A stretch of 64,000 nt of DNA from Acetispira formosa (nom. nud.). GTDB taxonomy: Bacteria; Desulfobacterota; Desulfarculia; Adiutricales; Adiutricaceae. A program made the translations under genes and the position numbers. Below the pieces are notes generated by a model. It searched no databases, was not told where the DNA came from, and saw only the letters and a program-made list of their open reading frames with translations. Positions 16,567 through 24,679 of the stretch are shown here, piece after piece. The stretch's first letter is position 1, and each line of letters begins with the position of its first letter. The DNA lies in contig CP026657.1 of the NCBI GenBank assembly GCA_023525915.1, positions 1-64,000 on the forward strand, in the 5' to 3' direction.

Positions 16567-16989
16567 CCTTTCAAGCATGCGTTTCAATTCTTCGGTTATT
16601 TCACACCTCTCTTTATCGGGAGTCCCGCCCCAGATTTTTTCCACCAACTCCTTCGAGATTTCTTCAAAGACGGCCCGAAACCGCTGACCCTTCTCGGTGA
16701 GGCTGATGATTGAGACACGCTTATCCGCCTCATCCGATTCCCGCTCGACATAGCCCAGAGCTTCAAGCTTGCGAACCAGCACGGTGAGGGTGCTTTTGTC
16801 CCGGTTGATTTTCTCGCTCAGAGACAGCATTGTCTGGGGGCCTTCATTGTACAGAACGACAAAGATTGCCCCATGCGAAGGGGCCAGATTGCTGATCCCC
16901 TCGTCAGCCAGGCGCGCCAGAATGAATTCATTAATGCCGCCGCGAAGATTGGATATCAAATGAGCTATATTGTGGCCTGAATTATTCAT
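16561..16989 (-). CDS. MarR-family transcriptional regulator
   Basis: A 142-residue winged-helix regulator. Typical features: FILARLADEGISNLAPSHGAIF in the dimerisation/first helices, MLSLSEKINRDKSTLTVLVRKLE as the recognition helix region, and the wing GYVERESDEADKRVSIISLTEKG. The start at 16989 (MNNSGHN) is preceded by GAGGCG; a longer frame to 17136 would run through the operator and is rejected. The operator palindrome just upstream suggests autoregulation, with the PPOX-like gene as second target. The stop is TAG; in-frame readthrough would continue 24 codons into repeat D. Confidence 0.9.
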   Translation of the reverse strand: MNNSGHNIAHLISNLRGGINEFILARLADEGISNLAPSHGAIFVVLYNEGPQTMLSLSEKINRDKSTLTVLVRKLEALGYVERESDEADKRVSIISLTEKGQRFRAVFEEISKELVEKIWGGTPDKERCEITEELKRMLERL

Positions 16990-17011
16990 TTTTGCGCCTC
17001 TTTTTTTGATT

Positions 17012-17031
17012 ATAGTTTTATATAAAACTAT
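17012..17031. promoter_or_regulatory. MarR operator in front of marR
   Basis: Second perfect copy of ATAGTTTTATATAAAACTAT, 22 bp upstream of the marR start. Confidence 0.85.
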
Positions 17032-17189
17032 GTCAAGAAGTTTCCGCATTCGAAATTGGTTGACAATAATTTTATCAGGTGAATCAGCTAATTGTCGAGA
17101 CACGTCACATCTGGGACCGCACTTTTTTAACCACAATATAACGGGGCTTTCCCAGTGCTCCAGGCTATGCTATACTCTCACCGCAAGTC

Positions 17190-17435
17190 AAAGAAAACCA
17201 TTTTTACCGGCGCACCTTCAGCTTGCCTTGAACTGGCCATTACCTGTGACAACTAATGAACCGGAAACGAATTTTTACCGGCGCGACTTCAGTTTGTCCT
17301 GAACAGCGGGCAGGGCCCGCCGCCAACGCGGCGACCCGTCTGAATGGAGAGTAACGGCCGGGAAGCGGCGTTCAAAGAATTTGTTGCTTGTGAGACAATT
17401 GCCGGTGCCTATTAATGTACCAGAAACTAAATTTT
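17190..17435 (+). repeat. Short direct repeats and family E copy 2
   Basis: The 457 bp between marR and the hicB-like gene hold two copies of a 34 bp unit TTTTTACCGGCGC...CTTCAG...CCTGAAC (17205-17238, 17269-17302), two or three relatives of the word ACCGGAAACGAATTTTT (last near 17418-17435), and a family E copy at 17306-17398 containing AGAGTAACGGCCGGGAAGCG. Nothing coding is seen. Confidence 0.7.
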
Positions 17436-17446
17436 TGGAGCAGCGC

Positions 17447-17785
17447 ATGAAAACAGCCTATTGGGCCAGATTTTTTAAACAGCCCGATGGAAAATATTCG
17501 GTGGATATTCCCGATCTGCCCGGGTGCCTGACCTCCGGCCCCTCGGTGGAGGAAGCCTATCGCCATCTGGTGGATGAGGCCATTCCTCTGTGGCTGGAGG
17601 ATCAACCCTGGCCTCAGGCCCGTGAGGCCGACGAGATTCTGGCCCTGCCGCATGAGGCCAGGGAGCAGTCCCCATTGCTGGTGCGCGTCTCCTGCGGTGA
17701 CGTCTGCGGGTTTTCATCATCCGGCGTCTGGTCCGCCTGGTCCGACGGCGGGACTGACAGCCGGCGCCGTTGGGGCGGACACTGA
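17447..17785 (+). CDS. HicB-like antitoxin, apparently orphan
   Basis: A 112-residue protein whose first 60 residues match HicB antitoxins: WARFFKQPDGKYSVDIPDLPGCLTSG, followed by EEAYRHLVDEAIPLWLED. In the HicAB toxin-antitoxin system HicB has an RNase-H-like fold and neutralises the mRNA-cleaving toxin HicA. The C-terminal 45 residues (Ser/Trp/Gly-rich, ending RRRWGGH) do not look like the usual DNA-binding tail, which suggests decay or a frameshift. No HicA-like ORF is adjacent. ATG 17447 has GGAG upstream; a start at 17381 would lie in repeat sequence. Confidence 0.65.
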   Translation: MKTAYWARFFKQPDGKYSVDIPDLPGCLTSGPSVEEAYRHLVDEAIPLWLEDQPWPQAREADEILALPHEAREQSPLLVRVSCGDVCGFSSSGVWSAWSDGGTDSRRRWGGH

Positions 17786-17862
17786 CGCCTTGCCTTCTTT
17801 TCGAGCTTCCCCGGAAGTCGTTTCATATAATATCTTTTTGCTCCCTACACGCCTTGCCAGGC

Positions 17863-20175
17863 TCAAAGATCATAGCGCTCAATTGTATCCTGATGTTTTT
17901 CCACCGGTTTTCCAGCCGCCTTGGCCAGGTTCAGCCAGGCCGCCGGGTGCGGCCACCCGGCGGTCAACTCGGAAAGCAAGCCATCAAGTGCGGCCGGTGA
18001 ATAACCGGATGGAGAGCCAATTAGAAAATAGAGGCCCGGCAGACGGCTCTCCTCAGAATCGTCCTCAGGGGCCGCCGGGTCTTTGACGGTGTAGTCGTCG
18101 TTGCTGCGTTCGTCAATTATCAGCCCTTCCTTGTCCATCTTCTCTAAAAATTCGTTCCAGGCCGCTTCACCGGGGTGAGCGCCGTCGACAAACCAGCTGG
18201 TGTAGCCGCCTTTGCCCAAAACTTTCACCAGGCGGTAGGGCGGGGCGTAATAGCGAAGCGCTTCCTCATCCTCCGGCGCTTCCTCCAGCGGGGCCGGATC
18301 GAAAACCACCCAGTCCTGAAGGTGCTGGACGCGCCCCGGCCAGGAACAACTGGTGATGCGGGCTGTTACCGGGCCGTTGCGGAAACCAAAGACCGTCTGA
18401 CCCTGGCCGTCTTCGTCATAGCATATGCGCACCCAGTTGCCGTCGTCATCATTTATGGGCCCATCCCCCGGCTCAATCCGCATTCCCAGGGCTATCCCGG
18501 CCTCCCTCACTTTAGCCCAGTCACCGCAACAGGTGGCCGCAACCATCAGATCCCAGCGGTAAAAATCCCCGTCATGATCCTCATCGCGTTCAGTCAGTTC
18601 CACTACTTCGTTATAGAGGCGGGCGGCCGTGGCATATTCCTCATGGTTCATGGCCGCCCTGGCCCACAACAGGCGCGCGCCCAAGGCTTCAGGCCGATTG
18701 TCCAGCACCTTTTGGGCCAGCTCGGCCACATCGTCAAGGCGGCCGGAGCGGTAGGCCCGGTAGAGGCGGCTCCATTGGGCCATCCGCGGCAAATCCTTGT
18801 CCAGAGCCGTGGCCAGCCGTTCCAGCTCCTCCAGGTCGGTCTCCGGGGTTTGGCGGATGAATTCGTCAACCAGCGGCTCACTCAGGGCCGGATAGCGATT
18901 GATAAAGTCCCATAGCAGCTCACGGATAGTTTTGGGGGAATTCAGGGCCGAAAGGGCCGAACTCAGCCACAGCACAATGTCCACATCATCTGGCCGCTCT
19001 TCGAGGGCGGCATAGAGCCATTCCAATGCTTCCTCTGGGTCGCCGTGCTCGGTTTCGCGCAGGTGGTCCAGAAGCTTATCGGCTGGAACCGGCAGGGGTT
19101 TTCGCGGCATGTCCGCTACTCTGGCCTTGAGACCGGCCACCAGATCATCCGCCCCCAGAGTCTTATGGAGGCGTGGAATCTGGCGTTCCATAATCACCAG
19201 GGACCGGGTGGCCACCGCCAGTGAAGAACGGGCCAGGGCCAGGCGAAGGTTTAGCTCACCGATTTCGAGCACCCGTCGCGGCGCGCCGACTTCTTCGAAG
19301 TAATCCATCATTTTCAAAAAAATGCTGGCCAGTTGCCAACTGTTGTACTTCAAGTCGGCCTCGGCCAGCGCCCCGGCCGCCCTGGCCCAGCTGCGATAGC
19401 TGGAGGGAATGAGATCACTGAACGGCGGCAGAAGTTCCCAGGCTTCTTCCAACTGGCCGCGTCTGGCCATGATGTAGGCGGCGGAGAGATCGAGATCCAG
19501 TCCCACAGCCTCATTTCTTTCTTTTTCATTGAACTGCCGGGCTGTGGCCACTTCGGCCTCAGCCTCATCCAGGCTGTCCATACGCAGGTAATACTCGGCC
19601 AGAGTTTCGTGATCCCTGGCGTCTTCTTCGATGTCGGTTTCATCGATCCACTTGCGCATGGCTTGACGGTAATATTCAATGGCTTCTTCAAGCTTGCCCT
19701 CATCGGCCAGGGCCTCGGCGTATTCGCGCGAAACGCAGCTGAAGCAAATCCAGGTGGAGTCAATGCCTTCCAGTGTCTCCCGGCAGACGGCCTTGCGCTC
19801 CTCGACCCAGCCGGGGCCGTCGATATTGCCATAGCAGTTGGCAACGTCATGGGTGGTGCAAACTACCTGGGGACAGCCAGCGCAACCCTTCTGGTGGGCG
19901 AAGTCCAACAGGTCCACTACGGCGGGGAGGGCTGATTCGCCTTCGACCTTGTTGCCCAGACGCACCCGCATTTCCTGGTGGCGGAAAAAAAGTTCCACCC
20001 AGGGGTTTTCCATAGCCCTGGCGGCGGCCAACGCTTCCGGCAGGAGGGCCTCGGCCTGGCTCATTTCCTTCTGCGACCTGAGATCGGGAATACGGTAAAA
20101 CAGGGAGGCCAGGCGCGATTGGCCCGCTTCTTCGAGTTCATCGGTGAGTTTATCCACCCAGGCCCAGATATCCAT
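17863..20175 (-). CDS. Large TPR-repeat protein, partner of the Hsp90-like gene
   Basis: A 770-residue soluble protein with helical hairpins typical of tetratricopeptide repeats in residues about 60-560 (for example KLEEAIEYYRQAMRKW, LDEAEAEVATARQF, DPEEALEWLYAALEERPDD, DDVAELAQKVLDNRPEALGARLLWARA). The last 200 residues are a different domain of mixed strands (WVRICYDEDGQGQTVFG, VFDPAPLEEAPED, a GKGGYTSWFVDGAHPGE block). A Cys cluster GCAGCPQVVC lies near residue 100. Function is not recognised; TPR proteins are adaptors. It lies on the same strand 176 bp downstream of an Hsp90-family gene, suggesting a co-chaperone-like partnership. Start at 20175 (MDIWAWVDK) follows AAAGGA; an upstream ATG in the repeat is less likely. 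Confidence 0.7.
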   Translation of the reverse strand: MDIWAWVDKLTDELEEAGQSRLASLFYRIPDLRSQKEMSQAEALLPEALAAARAMENPWVELFFRHQEMRVRLGNKVEGESALPAVVDLLDFAHQKGCAGCPQVVCTTHDVANCYGNIDGPGWVEERKAVCRETLEGIDSTWICFSCVSREYAEALADEGKLEEAIEYYRQAMRKWIDETDIEEDARDHETLAEYYLRMDSLDEAEAEVATARQFNEKERNEAVGLDLDLSAAYIMARRGQLEEAWELLPPFSDLIPSSYRSWARAAGALAEADLKYNSWQLASIFLKMMDYFEEVGAPRRVLEIGELNLRLALARSSLAVATRSLVIMERQIPRLHKTLGADDLVAGLKARVADMPRKPLPVPADKLLDHLRETEHGDPEEALEWLYAALEERPDDVDIVLWLSSALSALNSPKTIRELLWDFINRYPALSEPLVDEFIRQTPETDLEELERLATALDKDLPRMAQWSRLYRAYRSGRLDDVAELAQKVLDNRPEALGARLLWARAAMNHEEYATAARLYNEVVELTERDEDHDGDFYRWDLMVAATCCGDWAKVREAGIALGMRIEPGDGPINDDDGNWVRICYDEDGQGQTVFGFRNGPVTARITSCSWPGRVQHLQDWVVFDPAPLEEAPEDEEALRYYAPPYRLVKVLGKGGYTSWFVDGAHPGEAAWNEFLEKMDKEGLIIDERSNDDYTVKDPAAPEDDSEESRLPGLYFLIGSPSGYSPAALDGLLSELTAGWPHPAAWLNLAKAAGKPVEKHQDTIERYDL

Positions 20176-20224
20176 ATTTGGAGGTTCCTTTCTAACGGCT
20201 GGCGGCCGCTGAGGCAGCCGGGCC

Positions 20225-20362
20225 AGCAAATCTCAAAATAGACGGCAATACAAAAAAGAGCAGGTCGACCCACAGGGGAGACGGAGCGCCAGCGACTGGG
20301 TTCGAAGCTGAAACTGAGCGCCGCCGGGCAAAAATCACATTTTTTGCCCGGCTACGAGCCGA
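20225..20362 (+). repeat. Family C repeat, copy 2
   Basis: Lies between the TPR gene and the Hsp90-like gene and overlaps the last codons of the latter. Its hairpin 20323-20352 has a stronger stem than copy 1 (GCCGGGCAAAAA paired with TTTTTTGCCCGGC), with matching changes in both arms. Confidence 0.85.
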
Positions 20363-22241
20363 TATTTGAAGTCGGAATGTCCGCATTTATAATCGCAGAG
20401 GCTAGGCGGCTGAAATCGCCTAAAGCTTCGTTTACGTCCAGTTTCAGGCCGGAACTTTCACCTGCCGCCATTATCACTTTCATAGCCCTCAGAAAACCGG
20501 CCCCGGCCCCGCCGTCTCCGCCGGAACGGAATGACTGAAGAAGCGCGGCCACGGCCGGGTTGTCCATATTAACGTAAAGGCGGGTGGGGGCGGAGTCGTC
20601 TATCCGGGCCGTATAACTGCGGGCCAGCGCCAGGACGGCGGCCGAGATGCGGCGATCGGCTTCATCCTCTTCCAGACGCTTTTTCAGCTCGGCCTCACGG
20701 TCATGGACTATGACCATCGGCAGTTCAGCCGGCTGGAAGCGGGCCGGAATCAGGGCTTCGCCGTGGCCGAGAGCTTTTTTGAGGAAATCGAGCTCGTCAT
20801 CAGGCAGTTTAATTTGTGTAAACAAACGTTTGTTGCCTTCATCCGTGCCCAACTCAACCAACCGGCCGCCCCGGCTCTCCACCCATTTCCGCAGGAAGGG
20901 CAGCACGGCGTAAAGGTCACCCCTGGCAACCGGCGTTTTCAGTGCGGTGAAAAGCATGTCTTCAAACCCTCCGGGCGTACCCAGCCGGATATGGATGAGG
21001 CCGCCCCCGGTCTTGAGAGCCGCCGCCGGTTTCGGCCCCTGTGAGCTTTGGACGTTCACTGAATCAGCCAGAAGGTCGAACAGCCTTTCGTCGGCCAGGG
21101 CCGCGCCTAAAAGGGAATCGTTGTGGCGGGCCATAACCCGCCTCCAGGACTCCGGCTGGCTCCTGGCCACTCTGGCCAGCCCGGTGACCAGAGCTTCCGA
21201 AATGGCTCTCTGGGCGGCGTAATACTCATCGTCTTTTTGCAGATCCTCACGGCTGGCCGTGGGGGTCAGGCGATCCGATTCCACCACGCCGCTGATGAAA
21301 CCGGCCCAGGACGGCAAGAGGTCACGCGCGTCGTCGTCCAACAGCATGCCGCGCCCGAAAACCGATATCTGGCGATTATCGCCGGTGCCGTAGGTGGCCC
21401 CGTCCTGAACCCAGAGGAGGCCGCTGACGTCGCTGTCATGCGGCCCCATTTCGGCGGGCGGAATTATGGGGATGACGCAGAGTGGCTCAAAAATGCTGTC
21501 GAAGCGGCTGGCGAATTCCAGCCGTTTGCGGTGCAGCCAGACCGGAGCGTCGAAGGTGCGCCCTTCAGGGATGCGCCAAGGCGGTTCATCGGGGTTGAGA
21601 GCCTCTTTCCCGTCATTAATAAAGACAGGTTCACGCAACAGGACGCAGTATTTGCCCAAAATATTTTTCAGCAATGCTGATGAGGCCAAATGCCTGAAAT
21701 CCTCTTTCAGCACCAGAGTGACTTCGCTGCCGATCCGGCGAGGCTCGACCGGCGTCAGGATATATCTTTCCCCGGTGGAGGAGCGGTATTGCCAGCCCTG
21801 GTCCGGCGATTGATAGGATGTGGTGGTGACGATTACTTCATCAGCCAGCACAAAAGCCGACAGAAAGCCCAGCCCGAACATGCCGATCAGTCCGTTGGAA
21901 TCGTCTTCCTGGCGGAGGCGGCGGGTGTAGCCCTGCCCGACGGTGGCCAGGTATTGGTGGACTTCCTGTTCGGTGAGACCGGCCCCGGTATCGATGATGC
22001 TGATGCGTCCCTCGGAATGGTCGCCGCGCACGATTATGCGCGAATCCCAGGATGAGGACGGGGAGACATCTTCCAAACGTCGCCTGATGATGGAATCATG
22101 GGCGTTCTGCACCAGTTCCCTAAGGGCGACAACCGGTGTGGAATAGAGGTGACGGCCAAGGACAGTCATCAGGCCGCCCAGATCGACAGAGGTGGAACGA
22201 AGCTGGGAGGGGTTAACCAGAGGCGTGTTGTTTTGAGTCAT
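20352..22241 (-). CDS. Hsp90-family (HtpG-like) ATPase
   Basis: A 629-residue GHKL-type chaperone ATPase. Motifs: ALRELVQNAHDSI (Glu and Asn of the N-box), IIDTGAGLTEQEVHQYLATVGQG, GMFGLGFLSAFVLADEV (lid and G2), and TPTASREDLQ, the counterpart of the Hsp90 middle-domain Arg loop. It is more divergent than standard HtpG, lacks any C-terminal EEVD-like tail and ends SNIGS. The C-terminal half shares only general Hsp90 layout. The following TPR gene on the same strand hints at a dedicated two-component chaperone module. The start is uncertain: 22241 (MTQNNTPLVNPSQLR) fits the family, but a frame to 22319 is open. Its amber stop lies within repeat C. Confidence 0.8.
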   Translation of the reverse strand: MTQNNTPLVNPSQLRSTSVDLGGLMTVLGRHLYSTPVVALRELVQNAHDSIIRRRLEDVSPSSSWDSRIIVRGDHSEGRISIIDTGAGLTEQEVHQYLATVGQGYTRRLRQEDDSNGLIGMFGLGFLSAFVLADEVIVTTTSYQSPDQGWQYRSSTGERYILTPVEPRRIGSEVTLVLKEDFRHLASSALLKNILGKYCVLLREPVFINDGKEALNPDEPPWRIPEGRTFDAPVWLHRKRLEFASRFDSIFEPLCVIPIIPPAEMGPHDSDVSGLLWVQDGATYGTGDNRQISVFGRGMLLDDDARDLLPSWAGFISGVVESDRLTPTASREDLQKDDEYYAAQRAISEALVTGLARVARSQPESWRRVMARHNDSLLGAALADERLFDLLADSVNVQSSQGPKPAAALKTGGGLIHIRLGTPGGFEDMLFTALKTPVARGDLYAVLPFLRKWVESRGGRLVELGTDEGNKRLFTQIKLPDDELDFLKKALGHGEALIPARFQPAELPMVIVHDREAELKKRLEEDEADRRISAAVLALARSYTARIDDSAPTRLYVNMDNPAVAALLQSFRSGGDGGAGAGFLRAMKVIMAAGESSGLKLDVNEALGDFSRLASAIINADIPTSNIGS

Positions 22242-22339
22242 GTTGTTATAGGAATCCAGGAATTGTTTTTGCTGTGAAAATAAACCACAGTTTGAATCGT
22301 TGCTTAATAAATATATCATTTATTCGAAAATAACTCCAG

Positions 22340-22500
22340 AGCCGCATTGCCAAACCAGCGATTCTAATTATGGCTTTTTCCCTTAAGCTCGCGGCTCGTA
22401 GCTACACAAAAAGCGTGGTTTTTGTTTCGCGAGTTGCTATTTTGCCGTCAAAACCAGTCACTGGCGCTCCGTCTCGAAGACTCTACACCAGCTATTATGA
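22340..22500 (-). repeat. Family C repeat, copy 3
   Basis: Opposite orientation to copies 1, 2 and 4. Contains the complement of GACGGAGCGCCAG...GACTGG and a hairpin at 22406-22425 whose arms are ACAAAAA and TTTTTGT, versus GCAAAAA and TTTTTGC in copy 1. Confidence 0.85.
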
Positions 22501-22552
22501 GGCGGCATGGGTCATAATTAGAATTGATGTTGCCAAACGCCCTGGGCGGGGG

Positions 22553-22762
22553 AACGGCAAAGGTGAAACCCGGCCGGGCGGCCAAAAAAATTTCTGACGT
22601 CGCTCGTAATTTTCTCTGATTCCCGGCCGGGTGGCTTCATTAGATGATCGTGAGTCCGTGTCCGTCCGGGGAGCAAAATTACGAGCGACTTACAGAAAAT
22701 TTTTTGGCCGCCCGGCCTGGTCAGTGTCCGCGTTTGGTGGGTGACTATTGGGGCTTCTTGCA
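22553..22762. repeat. Family A structured repeat, copy 2
   Basis: Arms 22570-22613 and 22675-22720 pair over about 44 bp; loop block CCGTCCGGGGAGC is identical to copy 1. As at 5 kb, a family C copy lies next to it. Together these fill the gap between the Hsp90-like gene and aspD. Confidence 0.85.
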
Positions 22763-22807
22763 TAAGCCACCCCGCCTTGCGGGTTTTACTTTTGCCATCT
22801 TCACTCG

Positions 22808-22845
22808 CAAAAAACCAAACCCGGCCGAGGCCGGGTTTGGTTTTT
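22808..22845. terminator. Bidirectional terminator downstream of aspD
   Basis: CCAAACCCGGCC-GA-GGCCGGGTTTGG with A-run before and T-run after; 15 bp beyond the aspD stop. Confidence 0.9.
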
Positions 22846-22859
22846 GTTTGAGTTTTACC

Positions 22860-24455
22860 CTACTTTTGGACCTTGTATTGGCTATGATATTCCTTCATCA
22901 AATCATACAGGGCTTCGCCTATTTTTGTATACTGCGTTTCCGTCAGATTGGCCAGTGATATTCGCGCCGATGGATGCGAATCACCAAAGCCGGATTCAGG
23001 CAGCAGCACCACACCGGCCTTTTCCGCCAGCTTGAACAGGAATTCATTAGGCTCCAGGACCGACAGCAGCCACTTGATGAATTCCGGCTCGAAAATCTGC
23101 GGGCCAAGCACCTCCATATCCAGCACATGATAATAATCGACGTCATATTTATTATCGTGCGGCATCAGGGGGGTCTGTTTGTAGAGGGCCACCTTGCGGC
23201 GGCGGATAACCCGCTTCATGGCTTTTTTGTAAGATTGGTTTTCATCCATGAGTGAGAAGAGTGAGAAAAAAACCATCTGGGCCTGGGCCGGGGTGGCCAG
23301 CCCGGCTGTGTGATTCAGAGCCACAGTGCGGCTTTCGGCCACCAGACGGTCTATGAATTTCAGCTTTTCCGGCTCCGGGGCAATGGAGGCATAGCGTTCA
23401 TGCAGTTTCTCTTTGGCTTCGTCCGGGAGCTTGGCGATGCTGTCATCGAAAATGTTTTTTTCGTGGGTGGCAATCACTCCCAGGCGCCAGCCGGTGGCCC
23501 CAAAGTATTTGGAAAATGAATAAACCAGAATGGTGTTCTGCGGGCAGATGGCGAAAATGGAAGTGAAATCGTCGGCAAAGGTCCCATAAACGTCATCGGT
23601 CAGGATGATGAGATCCGGGCGCTTGTCCACTATCTTTTTAAGATACTGAAGGCTTTCCTCAGACATGCGCACCGAGGGCGGATTGCTGGGATTGACCAGG
23701 AAAAAGGCTTTTATCTTGGGATCGAGCAGTTTATCCAGCTCACGATCCGGGTACTGCCACTGTTGTGCGCTGTCCGCGTTGACCCCCACCTGAACCAGCT
23801 GATAATCGCTGAGTTTGGGAATTTCAATGTAGGGAGTGAAGATAGGCAGACCCAGGGCAATGGAATCACCTTGTTTGATAAGGCCGTTTTCTTTGAGGGT
23901 GGTAAAAAGATAGGTGATGGCCGCCGTGCCGCCCTCAACGGCAAAGAGATCAATGGCTCCGTGGAAATCGGAAAAATCATTCACCATCTCTTTGCGGATA
24001 TATTCGGCCACGATCTTTTCTGAAAGCTTCAGCATGCGATCCGGTGTGGGATACATGCAGCCCAGGAGGGCTTCACTCATTTCATAAATGAAATCAGCGG
24101 CTGATAGCCCTAACTGGTCACGCACATAAGAGACGCAGCTCTCGATGAATTTTATGCCCGGCGTGCCTTTACGCTCACTGACGAAAATATCGAAGCGGGC
24201 TTCAATACCTTCGCGTTCAGGAAATCCGCCCACGCCCTCCGGCATGTAACTGAAGGAGCGCTCGGCTTCGCTCATGGCAAAAAGGCCGAATTGATAATAG
24301 CCGTGACGAGGTTCGGTGGCCAGAAAGTTGGGGTTGCCGCGCCCGGCGTTCAAGAGGTACTGCCCGCCGTGACTGGAGGCGGCCTCTATCAGGAAATTTT
24401 TCAGCTCAAAAGGGCTGAGAGAGGCAAGTTTTTCCAGGTCTACCTTGTTATCCAT
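22860..24455 (-). CDS. aspD: Aspartate 4-decarboxylase (bifunctional aminotransferase fold)
   Basis: A 531-residue PLP enzyme of fold type I. The length and landmarks LLNAGRGNPNFLATEPR, FAVEGGTAAITYLF, FLVNPSNPPSVRMS, TDDVYGTFADDF and SFSKYFGATGWRLG (Schiff-base Lys near residue 316) match aspartate beta-decarboxylase, which converts L-aspartate to L-alanine and CO2 and can also transaminate. In some bacteria the reaction pairs with an aspartate:alanine antiporter to make a proton gradient; no antiporter is next to it here. The gene stands alone, with its own terminator and an AT-rich upstream region holding the palindrome GTTAA-TG-TTAAC and a TATAAT. Stop is TAG. Confidence 0.9.
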   Translation of the reverse strand: MDNKVDLEKLASLSPFELKNFLIEAASSHGGQYLLNAGRGNPNFLATEPRHGYYQFGLFAMSEAERSFSYMPEGVGGFPEREGIEARFDIFVSERKGTPGIKFIESCVSYVRDQLGLSAADFIYEMSEALLGCMYPTPDRMLKLSEKIVAEYIRKEMVNDFSDFHGAIDLFAVEGGTAAITYLFTTLKENGLIKQGDSIALGLPIFTPYIEIPKLSDYQLVQVGVNADSAQQWQYPDRELDKLLDPKIKAFFLVNPSNPPSVRMSEESLQYLKKIVDKRPDLIILTDDVYGTFADDFTSIFAICPQNTILVYSFSKYFGATGWRLGVIATHEKNIFDDSIAKLPDEAKEKLHERYASIAPEPEKLKFIDRLVAESRTVALNHTAGLATPAQAQMVFFSLFSLMDENQSYKKAMKRVIRRRKVALYKQTPLMPHDNKYDVDYYHVLDMEVLGPQIFEPEFIKWLLSVLEPNEFLFKLAEKAGVVLLPESGFGDSHPSARISLANLTETQYTKIGEALYDLMKEYHSQYKVQK

Positions 24456-24679
24456 AGTTTACCCTCTCTTTGACTAAAATAGAGAAATACTTTTAGCAAA
24501 TAATTTGCTAGTTAATGTTAACATAATTTTATTATTATACCAATATTATATTGAGGGTAGGAAAATTGTGGCCATTGGTGGGCATTCGCAGCGGCCGCCT
24601 ATTTTACAGGCTTGAATTTTTTGCTAAAATGTAACCTTATTTACTTGCGGCCCGCAGATGGAAAGACAGGGATGGAGCA

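Noticed and set aside
20061..20273. 97-codon extension of the Hsp90-like protein by UAG readthrough
   Set aside because: The open frame continues through repeat C and then overlaps the TPR gene out of frame, so it is probably a shadow of that gene rather than selected coding sequence.
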